In this document: piece by piece, positions 1-8,136 of the stretch
Numbering within the stretch: position 1 is the stretch's first letter
Layout of the letters: every line of letters starts with the position of its first letter
Assembly (NCBI GenBank): GCA_947474445.1
Contig: CANJJY010000002.1
Location: 1-33,696 of the forward strand
DNA length: 33,696 bases
Reading direction: 5' to 3'
Origin: Oligoflexaceae bacterium
GTDB lineage: Bacteria > Bdellovibrionota_B > Oligoflexia > Oligoflexales > Oligoflexaceae
Translations under genes and position numbers: made by a program
The notes under the pieces: generated by a model
The model's input: the letters and a program-made list of their open reading frames with translations, nothing else
The model's database searches: none
What the model was told of the DNA's origin: nothing

Positions 1-810
1 CGACGTCGTCAGCCTTTTTTTGATGCGCGTTTGGGTATCGTAGGAAAATACTTCGGGATTGCCAGCTTCAAAAGAGGTGTAAACGAGATAGCGGCCGTCA
101 GCGCTCCAATTCGGAGAGATATGGGGCGTATTCCCATCGGTCACCTGGGTGAGGTTTGATCCATCGAAATCAGCGATGAACACCTGCTTGCTTGCTGCTT
201 TTGAGCGGCGCCCGACGAAAGTGATCTTAGAGTTAAAGATGCCCGACTTACCCGTATAGGCTTGAAGCATAAAGTCGGCATATTGCCGCAAGGTCGCCTT
301 ATAATCCGTGATTCGGGTGAACTGCTTGGCCAGAATTTCCTTACCGCGATTGATATCATAGGTCTTGAGTGAAAGTGTCAGGCCCTTCGCCCCGTCTTCA
401 CTGAGGGCTCCCATGGTCAGCGACTCCGCTCCCACCGCCCGCCACTGGACCAATTCTTCGCCGCTCATACTATTGGGGTCGACGATCCATTGCGTAGATT
501 CATGGGTCTTACGCGCTTTCACGTAATTGTCCCAGGCACCGGCGTAGGCACCATCGGCCAGGGTAGAGAAAAATCCAGAAAAGTTGAGCAAGCGCACCAG
601 CTCTTGGGAGCCTTCCTCAGCCAGCTTTTTGCCTTGCGGGCTGGCGATGACGCCTGCCACTTGAAACTTTGGTACGGCGACCACCAACTTTCTAAAAGCC
701 GGGTTATCGACGCTGATGAGAAGCGGGCCCGATTCGGCCGCTTGCAACAAGGGAAAAGTATGAAGTGTAAAAGTGCCCAGCAACAGGGCTACTTGGAAAG
801 ATTTACGCAC
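1..810 (-). CDS. tolB: TolB, periplasmic beta-propeller protein of the Tol-Pal system (3' end outside window)
   Basis: TolB is the periplasmic part of the Tol-Pal envelope machine and binds Pal and TolA. The visible 270 codons begin with a GTG at 808-810 behind a strong GAGGAGG ribosome site. A signal peptide follows (basic start, hydrophobic core, cleavage likely after LLQAA near residue 25). Next comes an alpha/beta N-terminal domain including SGFFSTLADGAY. Near residue 210 begins the propeller, shown by ADFDGSNLTQVTDG and ISPNWSADGRYLVYTS, the classic TolB/WD40-like PD40 repeat pattern. Only 12 nt separate it from tolA, so it is the fourth gene of a tolQ-R-A-B transcript. The rest of the propeller, and perhaps pal, lies beyond position 1. 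Its non-ATG start makes it easy to miss. Confidence 0.9.
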   Translation of the reverse strand, partial: MRKSFQVALLLGTFTLHTFPLLQAAESGPLLISVDNPAFRKLVVAVPKFQVAGVIASPQGKKLAEEGSQELVRLLNFSGFFSTLADGAYAGAWDNYVKARKTHESTQWIVDPNSMSGEELVQWRAVGAESLTMGALSEDGAKGLTLSLKTYDINRGKEILAKQFTRITDYKATLRQYADFMLQAYTGKSGIFNSKITFVGRRSKAASKQVFIADFDGSNLTQVTDGNTPHISPNWSADGRYLVYTSFEAGNPEVFSYDTQTRIKKRLTTS

Positions 811-822
811 GGAACCTCCTCA

Positions 823-1695
823 TTAAGGCTTGCATTCAATCAAAATAACCTCGCCCGCGAGCTCTTTGGGGGGAGGATTAAAAGGCGAAGATTTTTGTAC
901 GCTCGCCATGCAGTAATCGTCAAACACTGAATCGCCGGAGCTCTTATCCACTTCGACTTTCATTAATTCACCGCGGACACTCAAAACCATGGCGAGCCGT
1001 GCATTGATACTGGCATTTTGCAGTTCGTAGGTCTTAGGTAAAGCGTAGTTCCTGCGAATCAATCCTGTCAGATAGCCTTTGTATCGATTCTGATCCGCAA
1101 GACCGGCTAGACCTCCAGCATTTTTGCTCAGGCCAACCTCTTTGAGATTATCTTTGATAGCTGCCAGCGCGCTGTTATCCTCGGCCTTCAGCTCTCTCGA
1201 GTTTTCCTTCTGCTTATCCTTCAACTTTTCCCGAATGAGCCTTTCGAGGGCTTCGGACTTTTTGAGTTTGGCTGCTGCATCAGGCTTGACAGTTGTCTGC
1301 CCATCTTTATCGGTTTCTTTGGTCAAGGCCTTACCCGTTTCGACCTTATCATCTTTCTTTTCTTCCGCTATACCTTCTTCTTCTTTTTCTTTCTCTTTAA
1401 TCGTGAAAGTCTTGGTCAGCTGCGGCAGCTGATTGTCGGGAATGACAACTTCTTCTGCCACTTGGGCGCGAGGAATGATCGTCTTTTCTGAACCTCCATC
1501 TTCCACATCGGGGATCATTTCCGTGTCGATGCTCCATTCTTCCATTACCGGTTTCGGCAAGGAGAGAAAGTTAAAGAAGCTCAGAATGAAACCAAGCAGG
1601 TGGGCACCGAGCGAAACGGCGATAAAGATTTGGAGATAACGAGCATCTGCTCGCATCAGATCCTCGTTTGAGTCTACCTGCGCTGTTGCTCCCAA
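823..1695 (-). CDS. tolA: TolA/TonB-like inner-membrane energy transducer
   Basis: This 290-residue protein has the TolA layout. It has a short cytoplasmic N-terminus, one membrane helix at about residues 23-46 (IFIAVSLGAHLLGF...), a long charged Lys/Glu-rich central stretch at about 85-190, and a C-terminal TonB/TolA-type domain from about 205. That domain includes GYLTGLIRRNYALP, INARLAMVLSVRGEL and SSPFNPPPKEL, the usual pattern of the TonB C-terminal fold. It would span the periplasm and link the TolQ-TolR motor to TolB and Pal. It lies 11 nt downstream of tolR and 12 nt upstream of tolB. A TonB-like role cannot be excluded by sequence alone, but the tolB neighbour makes TolA the better name. 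The central segment is more acidic than the Ala/Lys-rich helix of E. coli TolA. Confidence 0.85.
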   Translation of the reverse strand: MGATAQVDSNEDLMRADARYLQIFIAVSLGAHLLGFILSFFNFLSLPKPVMEEWSIDTEMIPDVEDGGSEKTIIPRAQVAEEVVIPDNQLPQLTKTFTIKEKEKEEEGIAEEKKDDKVETGKALTKETDKDGQTTVKPDAAAKLKKSEALERLIREKLKDKQKENSRELKAEDNSALAAIKDNLKEVGLSKNAGGLAGLADQNRYKGYLTGLIRRNYALPKTYELQNASINARLAMVLSVRGELMKVEVDKSSGDSVFDDYCMASVQKSSPFNPPPKELAGEVILIECKP

Positions 1696-1706
1696 GGGAT
1701 GTACCT

Positions 1707-2150
1707 TTATCCTTTGTCCGGTTTGGACGGGGCCTGCGTGAGCATGCTGATTTTTGTTACGCCGGCGAGTTTAGCCGCACTCATCGCATCGACGACACGA
1801 CCGTACACGACACCCTTATCGGCTCGAATATAGAGCTCTTTTTTCTCACGATTCTGATAGATCTCAAGCAACCTTTGATCGAGATTGGCCGCGAGGACTT
1901 CCATTTTTTCGATGTAGTAATTGCCGCGTACGTTGATTGAGAGCACGACGCGATTTTCCGCCATCCCTGTACTGCGCGCTTTGCTGCTCGGCAGATCGAC
2001 GTTGATCCCACCGATCGATAGAGGTGCCGTCACCATGAAGATAATGAGGAGAACGAGCATAACGTCGACCAAGGGCACGATATTGATATCGGCCATCTGC
2101 CCGCTGTCTTCATCTTCGTCGCCCGAGTTCGAAGTCGTCTTAAAATCCAT
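1707..2150 (-). CDS. tolR: TolR/ExbD-family proton-channel subunit
   Basis: This is a 147-residue ExbD/TolR family protein. The acidic N-terminal tail (SGDEDEDSG) is followed by the signature ADINIVPLVDVMLVLLIIFM. The membrane-embedded Asp29 corresponds to the conserved aspartate that couples proton flow to the motor. A periplasmic domain of about 95 residues follows, with VDLPSSKA, KKELYIRADKGVVYGRVVDAM and a C-terminal VTKISMLTQ strand, all typical of the family. It lies 9 nt after tolQ and 11 nt before tolA, so the genes are co-transcribed and probably translationally coupled. ExbD is the only serious alternative name; tolB downstream favours TolR. Confidence 0.9.
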   Translation of the reverse strand: MDFKTTSNSGDEDEDSGQMADINIVPLVDVMLVLLIIFMVTAPLSIGGINVDLPSSKARSTGMAENRVVLSINVRGNYYIEKMEVLAANLDQRLLEIYQNREKKELYIRADKGVVYGRVVDAMSAAKLAGVTKISMLTQAPSKPDKG

Positions 2151-2159
2151 CGCAGCACC

Positions 2160-3044
2160 TCAAAGCGGGGAACTGGGTGCGCCTGCACCCTTGCGATCGC
2201 TGACGAGATAACGTCCGACGATATTGAGGAAGTCCGAGCAGAAGCCATCGAGCGAACCAAGCAGAGTGCGGATACGCGCGTTGGCAGCGTTAAACCCAAT
2301 GACAGCAGGGATTGCTGCGAGGAGACCAAAAGCCGTGGCTATCAGTGCTTCGGAGATACCGGGCGCCACCGCGGCGAGACTCGCCGACCCGGACCGGGCG
2401 ATACCTTCGAATGAGCCCATGATACCCCAGACCGTACCGAAAAGACCAATAAACGGCGACGAAGAAGCGATGATGGCCAGGAGGGGAAGATAGGATTCGA
2501 GTTTCTTTCGCTCCATCCTCTTAGCTTTAATCAGCGCGCGGTTCAGGTTCTCAATGGCGGCATTGATGGCCATCTGGGGAGAGCTCGTATGTTCCTTGAG
2601 CTGGCTTCCCCTGACTAGTTCGGCATAGCCCGTCCGAAAAACTTCTTTGGCAGGACTGTAGGGATAATCCGCTAGACGGCTGTTCAATTCGTTCAAAGAA
2701 CGACTTTCCCAAAAGCTCTTGATGAAACTATCCGACGTGAGAGTGTGCTTTCTGACGACAAAGAGCTTCCAGAAAAAAATGGCCCAACTGATCACAGAAA
2801 AAGCGATCAGGATGAGCAGTACGATGAAAACGACGAAACCGCTGCGCCACGCCTGAGAGAGCATGGAATGAGAACCTATGTCGGCGACTTCAGTTTCGAC
2901 TTCTCCCGTAGCGGCGGCTGGAGTCGATGATACGTGGACATTTGCAGCTCCAGATTCAGCGAAAGCAAAACGAGACGGAGCTAAAAAACAAGTCAATATG
3001 AGCAGGGCTGAAAAGTAAGTTCGAAACGAAGCAAAGCTGAGCAT
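2160..3044 (-). CDS. tolQ: TolQ/ExbB/MotA-family proton-channel protein with an added N-terminal signal-like segment
   Basis: TolQ forms the inner-membrane proton channel with TolR. The core is clear: a membrane helix at about residues 70-95 (FVVFIVLLILIAFSVISWAIFFWKL), then the family block around 190-255 with LPLLAIIASSSPFIGLFGTVWGIM, GISEALIATAFGLLAAIPAVIGFN. At 294 residues it is about 60 longer than E. coli TolQ. The excess is N-terminal: a stretch resembling a signal peptide (SALLILTCFLAPSRFAFA) and a Ser/Ala-rich linker precede the first canonical helix. The ATG has an upstream CAGGGAG ribosome site. It is the first gene of the tol operon, transcribed away from bioB across a 184-bp gap. 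ExbB proteins with such extensions exist, so an ExbB-like origin is possible. Confidence 0.87.
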   Translation of the reverse strand: MLSFASFRTYFSALLILTCFLAPSRFAFAESGAANVHVSSTPAAATGEVETEVADIGSHSMLSQAWRSGFVVFIVLLILIAFSVISWAIFFWKLFVVRKHTLTSDSFIKSFWESRSLNELNSRLADYPYSPAKEVFRTGYAELVRGSQLKEHTSSPQMAINAAIENLNRALIKAKRMERKKLESYLPLLAIIASSSPFIGLFGTVWGIMGSFEGIARSGSASLAAVAPGISEALIATAFGLLAAIPAVIGFNAANARIRTLLGSLDGFCSDFLNIVGRYLVSDRKGAGAPSSPL

Positions 3045-3228
3045 GAGCTACAGACTCCCTGTATGCAGAATTTACGTTCTATAATATTACAACCCGCGCG
3101 GGATACCTACTAGCTTTTACGGTGGCCAATGGAAGTGCGCTTTGTGGATTGGCCAAATGCTCTCGCCAATGCGCAGCTTTTGTTCTATTTAGGAAGTTCA
3201 AGGCAGATCCGTTGATGAGAGGCTCAAC
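3045..3228. promoter_or_regulatory. Divergent intergenic region between tolQ and bioB
   Basis: This 184-bp gap must carry promoters for the leftward tol operon and the rightward biotin operon. A perfect 10-bp palindrome, CCCGCGCGGG, lies at 3093-3102. AT-rich candidates for a -10 element occur beside it (TATTAT on the minus strand, TATAAT at 3080-3085 on the plus strand), but neither has a convincing -35 partner at 17 bp. Short GGCCAAT/ATTGGCCAAAT/CGCCAAT motifs recur at 3124-3170 and could be an operator. I could not recognise a BirA-type biotin operator. Confidence 0.4.
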
Positions 3229-4272
3229 ATGTTCGATCGAGATCAATTAACGCGGGGCGAAATCAGGCATGACCTGAGTCACGAAGAGATTCAGGCGATC
3301 TACGACCTGCCTCTCACCACTTTAATCCACGCCGCTCAAAGCGTTCATCGCTTGTATTACGCAGCAGATGAAATCCAGATGAGTACCCTCCTCTCGATCA
3401 AGACGGGTGGATGCAAGGAAAATTGCGGTTACTGCCCCCAAAGCGCGCACTACCAGACCACGGTCGAGGCCCATGGCCTTCTCCCCCTTGAAGAGATTGC
3501 GCGAGCTGCGCAAACAGCCAAGGACCAGGGTTCGAGTCGATTTTGCATGGGAGCTGCCTGGAGAAGTCCTCCCAAAAAAGGACCTCAATTCGATCGCGTT
3601 CTCGAAGCCGTCCGCACCGTGCGCGAGCTGGGGCTCGAGGTCTGCACAACGCTCGGAATGCTCGATGCCGAGCAAGCTGTGCAGCTGCGTGAAGCCGGCG
3701 TCTATGCCTACAACCACAATCTCGACACTTCGCCCGACTACTACGAACAGATCGTGAGCACCCGAACCTATCAGGACCGACTGGACACCTTGCGTCACGT
3801 CCGCGAAGCAGGCATGACAGTCTGCTGTGGTGGAATAGTGGGAATGGGCGAAGGCAAAGAAGATCGCATTGGCCTCCTGCGGCAACTGCACCAGCTCGAT
3901 CCTCACCCCGAATCAGTCCCTATCAATCTTCTCGTCAGAGTTGAAGGCACTCCTCTCGCCAAGGAAGACGATCTCGACATCTTTGAAATGGTGCGGACGA
4001 TTGCGACAGCATGCTTGATTATGCCGCAAAGCCGGGTAAGGCTCTCGGCGGGACGCACACAAATGTCAGACGAAGCGCAGGCCCTTTGCTTTCTGGCTGG
4101 TGCGAGCTCAATTTTCACCGGTGATAAACTCCTCACGACACCGAATCCTGGCGATGACAAAGACCAACTCCTCTTCAAGCGACTCGGATTAAAAGCCGTG
4201 CCGGTCCAGGACCAAACGACTAAAGTCTCGACTGCTAACAGTGACCGTGGTGAATGCCTACGCTCGCATTGA
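3229..4272 (+). CDS. bioB: Biotin synthase (radical SAM)
   Basis: BioB inserts sulfur into dethiobiotin to make biotin, using a radical-SAM [4Fe-4S] cluster and a second iron-sulfur cluster as sulfur donor. The 347-residue protein has the signature GGCKENCGYCPQS with cluster cysteines Cys62, Cys66 and Cys69. It also has family blocks SRFCMGAAWRSPPKKG, YNHNLDTSPDYY, GIVGMGEGKEDRIG, PINLLVRVEGTPL and RLSAGRTQMSDEAQALCF. Length and order match E. coli BioB, so the gene is complete. It opens the biotin operon; bioF begins 9 nt after its stop. The C-terminal 25 residues are polar and less conserved, as usual for this family. Confidence 0.97.
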   Translation: MFDRDQLTRGEIRHDLSHEEIQAIYDLPLTTLIHAAQSVHRLYYAADEIQMSTLLSIKTGGCKENCGYCPQSAHYQTTVEAHGLLPLEEIARAAQTAKDQGSSRFCMGAAWRSPPKKGPQFDRVLEAVRTVRELGLEVCTTLGMLDAEQAVQLREAGVYAYNHNLDTSPDYYEQIVSTRTYQDRLDTLRHVREAGMTVCCGGIVGMGEGKEDRIGLLRQLHQLDPHPESVPINLLVRVEGTPLAKEDDLDIFEMVRTIATACLIMPQSRVRLSAGRTQMSDEAQALCFLAGASSIFTGDKLLTTPNPGDDKDQLLFKRLGLKAVPVQDQTTKVSTANSDRGECLRSH

Positions 4273-4281
4273 GGGTGGCTT

Positions 4282-5451
4282 ATGAGCGATTATGCCGGTC
4301 TTGAAAAGCTGCGACAACTCATCCAGCCGCGCCTCGATTTGATTCGAGAGCAAGGCCGATGGCGCTCGCTGCGGACCCTCGAGCCGCAGTCTGGAGCGAT
4401 TGATCTTACCCACAACGACTACCTCGGTCTCAGGCACGATCCGATCTTTCAAGCGCGCGCCCGAGAGGCCGCGGCGGCCTGGCCCGTAGGCGCGGGGGCG
4501 AGTCGATTGTTAGGTGGCGAGCATTCTATCTATGCTGAGGTTGAACGGGCCTTTGCCACATGGAAAGGCGCGGAGTCGGCCCTCTATTTCTCGTCGGGCT
4601 ACGCGGCTAACGAAGCTCTGATGGCAGCCCTAGCTCACTCAGGGGCGGTATTTTTCTCAGATGCGCTGAATCACGCCAGTTTGATCGACGGACTACGCCT
4701 CGCGCGTCTGCAACCGCAGCAAAAAGTGATCTTCCCTCACAATGATTGGCAGTTTCTCGAAGAGAGCCTGCGGCGATCCGAAGCTCCCCTCAAGCTCATC
4801 GTGACCGAAGCCCTCTTCAGTATGGACGGTGATTTTTGCCCTCTCGATGAACTCCGGACTCTCTGTTGCCGCTACCAAGCGCTCCTCGTCGTCGATGAGG
4901 CCCATAGTCTTGGTCTCTACGGTCCCCGAGGCGCAGGTTTCGCGGCGGCCTGTGGATTTCCAGGCGATGCGATGATCAGCGTCAACCCTTGCGGCAAAGC
5001 CATGGCCGCTGCAGGGGCTTTTATCGCAGGACCTAGGTGGCTGCGGGACTATTTGATCAATACCGCGAGGAGCTTCATTTTCAGTACGGGCGCCTCGCCC
5101 TGGCTTGCCGCCGCCCTGGGAGAAGCGATCGCCTATGTGCCGACTCTTGAAACGCGACGTCAGACTCTGCGATCTCAAGCCGCACGTATGCGGAGCGAAC
5201 TATCCAAACTCGATTTTGATATTGGTCCATCATCGTCTCATATCATTCCGTTGATAACAGGGGATGAGGCACGCGCCTTGCATGCAGAAGAATGGATGCG
5301 ACAGCGCGGAATCCTCGTTCGGGCCATTCGACCCCCAACAGTCCCAGAGGCGAGCTGCCGCCTGCGACTCTCGCTGCATGCTGGCCTCGACGAGGCCGCC
5401 GTCGACTCGATTCTGTTGACCTTCAAGGAGCTTCGCTATGCACTTTCCTAA
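4282..5451 (+). CDS. bioF: 8-amino-7-oxononanoate synthase
   Basis: BioF condenses pimeloyl-ACP (or pimeloyl-CoA) with alanine to give 8-amino-7-oxononanoate, the first step of biotin ring assembly. This 389-residue protein is a fold-type I PLP enzyme of the alpha-oxoamine synthase group. It shows NDYLGLRHDP near the start, GAGASRLLGGEHSIYAEVE, DALNHASLIDGLRLA, VVDEAHSLGLYGPRGAG, and the PLP-binding lysine Lys239 in SVNPCGKAMAAAG. The lysine context is less canonical than the usual GTFGKA form, but the lysine is present. Its last 14 nt overlap the start of bioDA, which implies translational coupling. Confidence 0.95.
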   Translation: MSDYAGLEKLRQLIQPRLDLIREQGRWRSLRTLEPQSGAIDLTHNDYLGLRHDPIFQARAREAAAAWPVGAGASRLLGGEHSIYAEVERAFATWKGAESALYFSSGYAANEALMAALAHSGAVFFSDALNHASLIDGLRLARLQPQQKVIFPHNDWQFLEESLRRSEAPLKLIVTEALFSMDGDFCPLDELRTLCCRYQALLVVDEAHSLGLYGPRGAGFAAACGFPGDAMISVNPCGKAMAAAGAFIAGPRWLRDYLINTARSFIFSTGASPWLAAALGEAIAYVPTLETRRQTLRSQAARMRSELSKLDFDIGPSSSHIIPLITGDEARALHAEEWMRQRGILVRAIRPPTVPEASCRLRLSLHAGLDEAAVDSILLTFKELRYALS

Positions 5452-7486
5452 CCTTTTCGTGACTGCGACCGGGACCGATGTAGGCAAGACCATCATCAGC
5501 GCGGCCTTACTGGACGCGGCTGCCCGTCATGGTCATCAGCTGCAGTACTGGAAACCTGTGCAGACGGGAGGCGTTGATATCGATCGCCACAGTATCGAAG
5601 CCGTTCTCAGTCGACCATTACTGTGCCCTTTGCCCAGTTTTTCTTATAGCAAGCCGGCCTCTCCCGACCAAGCCGCCGTCGCCGACAAGGCAGATCCACC
5701 TTATGTCGCGACTCTCATGCAACGATTTCGTCAGCATAGTGCGGGACCTTTACTGGTCGAAGGAGCTGGTGGATTGGCCACGCCGCTCAACGAGGACAAC
5801 GAAACGTGGCTTGGATTTATGATCGCGACGCGCTTGCCGGTCGTACTCGTTTCGAGCACGCGACTCGGGACGATCAATCACACCGTCCTGAGTCTCGAGA
5901 CTCTCGATGCCCATGATATCCCTGTGCTCGGCGTCATCCTCAACGGTCCGCACGATCAGGCGAACCTCCAATCTCTTCAAAGGATGATGCCTCATCACCG
6001 CTTTACAAGTTTTCCTGAAATCAACTTTGAATCCCAATCGACTCAATGGATGGCAGCCACCGATGGGCTGTGGAAATTTCTTAAAGAAGCTTCCGAAGAA
6101 ATCGACGAAGCCACCTGGATCGAGACGGATAAAAAGGTTCTCTGGCATCCCTATACCCAGCATAAGACCGCTCCTGCTCCCGCGCCTATCGTTCGAGCCA
6201 AAGGCATCCACCTCTATACCGAAGAGGGCGACGAGCTGATCGATGGGACTTCTTCTTGGTGGACCTGTTCGATCGGTCACGGTCATCCGGAAATTGGAGC
6301 TGCGATCAGGCGTCAGCAATCTCGATTGGATCATTGTATTTTTGCAGGCGCGACCCATCGCCCTGCAGTTGAGTTAGCCGAAAAGCTCATTGACTTGACC
6401 GAGGGCCACCTCCAGCGCGTCTTTTATTCAGACAATGGATCCTGTGCCGTTGAAGTCGCGTTGAAAATGGCTTCTCAGGGCTGGAAGAATAAGGGCGTCG
6501 CCGATCGTCATCTATTTTTGCATTTCAAAGGCGCCTATCACGGCGATACCTTCGGTGCGATGGCCTTGGCTGAACACGATGGTCTGCATGGGCATCAGCG
6601 CGGCGGTTTGCTCGCCGGGGTTGAAGCAACTCCTGTCACCGCGCATCGCTCGCGTCTTTGCCCTGATGGACCTGCGTCCTTGGCCCAAGGTTTGGACGCG
6701 CTCGATGCAATCTTTGCGCGTCATCACCAAAATCTGGCCGGAGTCCTCATCGAACCCTGGCTCCAAGGTGCCTCAGGCATGAATATCCAGGAACTCAGCT
6801 GGCTTCAGCATCTCGGCCGCCTTTGCCGCTTGCATGGTGTACCGCTTATTCTCGATGAAGTCTTCACCGGCATGGGCCGAGCCGGCGCCCCCTTTGCCTT
6901 CCTGAGAGCCGGTCTTGAGCCCGATATCGTCTGTATTGCCAAAGGCCTGACCGGCGGCAACCTCCCCTTGGCGGCCACTCTCTGCCGAGAAGATATTTTT
7001 GCGCAATTTGAAGACGACGATAGGCAGAAAGCCTTGCTCCATGGCCACACTTTCAGCGGCAATCCGATCGGCTGCGCCGCGGCTCTGGCAACTCTCAAGG
7101 TCTATAAGAAACAGAATCTGTTCGATCGCGCATTGCAGATCGAAGATCGCTTTATGCAATGGCTCGAGTCGCAAGATGATCGGATTGAAAATGGCCGCAC
7201 TCTGGGTGGAGTCATGGCCTGGGAAATTGCGGGAACAGGCTTCGGCAGTTACTTTAGCCCCGCAGCTGAGGCTATGCCGGCTATAGCGCGCCGTCATGGT
7301 CTCCTTTTGCGCCCCCTCGGCAACACCATGTATTTCGTTCCGCCTTTAAGCATTACTTCCTCTGAACTGGAAGATGCTTTGCAGAGAATTGAACGATGCC
7401 TGGACGATATGCTCCCATTATCACTCAGCCATGGACTGACACCCGCAGAGCATGCCTTCGAGGACGGGGCGCAACTGAGCCCATAG
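5438..7486 (+). CDS. bioDA: Fused dethiobiotin synthetase / DAPA aminotransferase (BioD-BioA)
   Basis: One 682-residue protein carries two consecutive steps of biotin synthesis. Residues 1 to about 215 are BioD, the ATP-dependent carboxylase that closes the ureido ring: P-loop GTDVGKT at 12-18, YWKPVQTGG, and LLVEGAGGLATPL. From about residue 230 to the end is BioA, the PLP aminotransferase that makes DAPA from the BioF product: LWHPYTQ, SSWW at 272-275, GAYHGDTFGAM near 365, DEVFTGMGRAG near 473, the PLP lysine Lys502 in IAKGLTGG, and HGHTFSGNPIGCAAA. No stop or frameshift separates the halves, and all key residues are present, so both activities are probable. The domain order is the reverse of reaction order. 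It overlaps bioF by 14 nt and uses an AAGGAG ribosome site inside bioF. bioC and bioH are absent locally. Confidence 0.95.
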   Translation: MHFPNLFVTATGTDVGKTIISAALLDAAARHGHQLQYWKPVQTGGVDIDRHSIEAVLSRPLLCPLPSFSYSKPASPDQAAVADKADPPYVATLMQRFRQHSAGPLLVEGAGGLATPLNEDNETWLGFMIATRLPVVLVSSTRLGTINHTVLSLETLDAHDIPVLGVILNGPHDQANLQSLQRMMPHHRFTSFPEINFESQSTQWMAATDGLWKFLKEASEEIDEATWIETDKKVLWHPYTQHKTAPAPAPIVRAKGIHLYTEEGDELIDGTSSWWTCSIGHGHPEIGAAIRRQQSRLDHCIFAGATHRPAVELAEKLIDLTEGHLQRVFYSDNGSCAVEVALKMASQGWKNKGVADRHLFLHFKGAYHGDTFGAMALAEHDGLHGHQRGGLLAGVEATPVTAHRSRLCPDGPASLAQGLDALDAIFARHHQNLAGVLIEPWLQGASGMNIQELSWLQHLGRLCRLHGVPLILDEVFTGMGRAGAPFAFLRAGLEPDIVCIAKGLTGGNLPLAATLCREDIFAQFEDDDRQKALLHGHTFSGNPIGCAAALATLKVYKKQNLFDRALQIEDRFMQWLESQDDRIENGRTLGGVMAWEIAGTGFGSYFSPAAEAMPAIARRHGLLLRPLGNTMYFVPPLSITSSELEDALQRIERCLDDMLPLSLSHGLTPAEHAFEDGAQLSP

Positions 7487-7497
7487 AGGAGATTTTT

Positions 7498-7983
7498 TTG
7501 CAGTTCAACAAACCTTTGCTGCACCAGGCCCTGCTTGCCCATTTACGGGAAGAACTGAATCATACCTTACTCGCGGCAGAAACAGCGCGCGAAGGTGCGA
7601 CTCACGAAGAAGCTTTGGCCAAAAGCAAGTACGATACCCATGGTCTCGAGCTCTCTTACCTAGCGGGCTCGCAATTTGAGAGAGCCCGCCTGCTCCAGTC
7701 GCAGGTCGCTCTCTTGAGTCGTACCAGCTTTCGCGATTTTGCCCAGGACGAGCCGATCGATCTCGGGGCTCTGGTCGAAGTGCGGGGCGCTCAAGCCAAA
7801 ACCGGGCACTATCTGATCTCGCTGGTTGGAGCCGGCATCAGTGTGCCACTGGACGGTACACTCATCCAAGTGATCTCACCCGATTCTTTGCTCGGTGAAG
7901 AACTGATGAATCGACGAGCTGGCGATCGCGTGGAAGTCGTCGAACGACCTGGGCTTGTCTGGGATATCATCTCCGTCTTTTAA
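7498..7983 (+). CDS. GreA/GreB-family transcription factor-like protein
   Basis: The 161-residue product resembles GreA/GreB transcript-cleavage factors. It has an N-terminal helical hairpin (LLHQALLAHLREELNHTLLAAETAREGATHEEALAKSKYDTHG... continuing to ERARLLQSQ) followed by the FKBP-like C-terminal domain (DLGALVEVRG, GHYLISLVGAGISV, VISPDSLLGEELMNRRAGDRVEV), where the SPDSLLGEELMNRRAGD block is the most Gre-like part. I place the start at TTG 7498, 6 nt after an AGAGGAG ribosome site, because upstream in-frame sequence overlaps bioDA. Gre factors normally use acidic tip residues to act in the RNA polymerase secondary channel; here the tip region is not clearly conserved, so it may be a non-cleaving paralogue. 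It is 11 nt downstream of bioDA and likely co-transcribed. Confidence 0.75.
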   Translation: MQFNKPLLHQALLAHLREELNHTLLAAETAREGATHEEALAKSKYDTHGLELSYLAGSQFERARLLQSQVALLSRTSFRDFAQDEPIDLGALVEVRGAQAKTGHYLISLVGAGISVPLDGTLIQVISPDSLLGEELMNRRAGDRVEVVERPGLVWDIISVF

Positions 7984-8063
7984 CTCTTCTTTTGCAGCAC
8001 CCACGCCGCCTTACGATGTAAGCACAAACGTGCTGTCTACCAGGCGCTGAGCTCAATGCACGC

Positions 8064-8091
8064 TTGCTTTTTTGACGCCTAAGGCTATTAT
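8064..8091 (+). promoter_or_regulatory. Candidate sigma70-type promoter for the transglutaminase-like lipoprotein gene
   Basis: TTGCTT at 8064-8069 and TATTAT at 8086-8091 are separated by 16 bp and lie 45 bp upstream of the ATG at 8137. A ribosome site AAAAGG sits 6 nt before that ATG. The hexamers are close to consensus, but no other evidence supports transcription from here. Confidence 0.4.
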
Positions 8092-8136
8092 GGCTCACAC
8101 AAACGCCTATGCCTATTTGACATCAAAAGGTAAGAT

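Noticed and set aside
3045..3228. Possible BirA operator before bioB
   Set aside because: No pair of arms resembling the known biotin operators was found; only short GGCCAAT-type motifs and a GC palindrome are present.
3322..3906. 194-codon open frame on the minus strand
   Set aside because: Antisense to bioB, which has all biotin synthase motifs.
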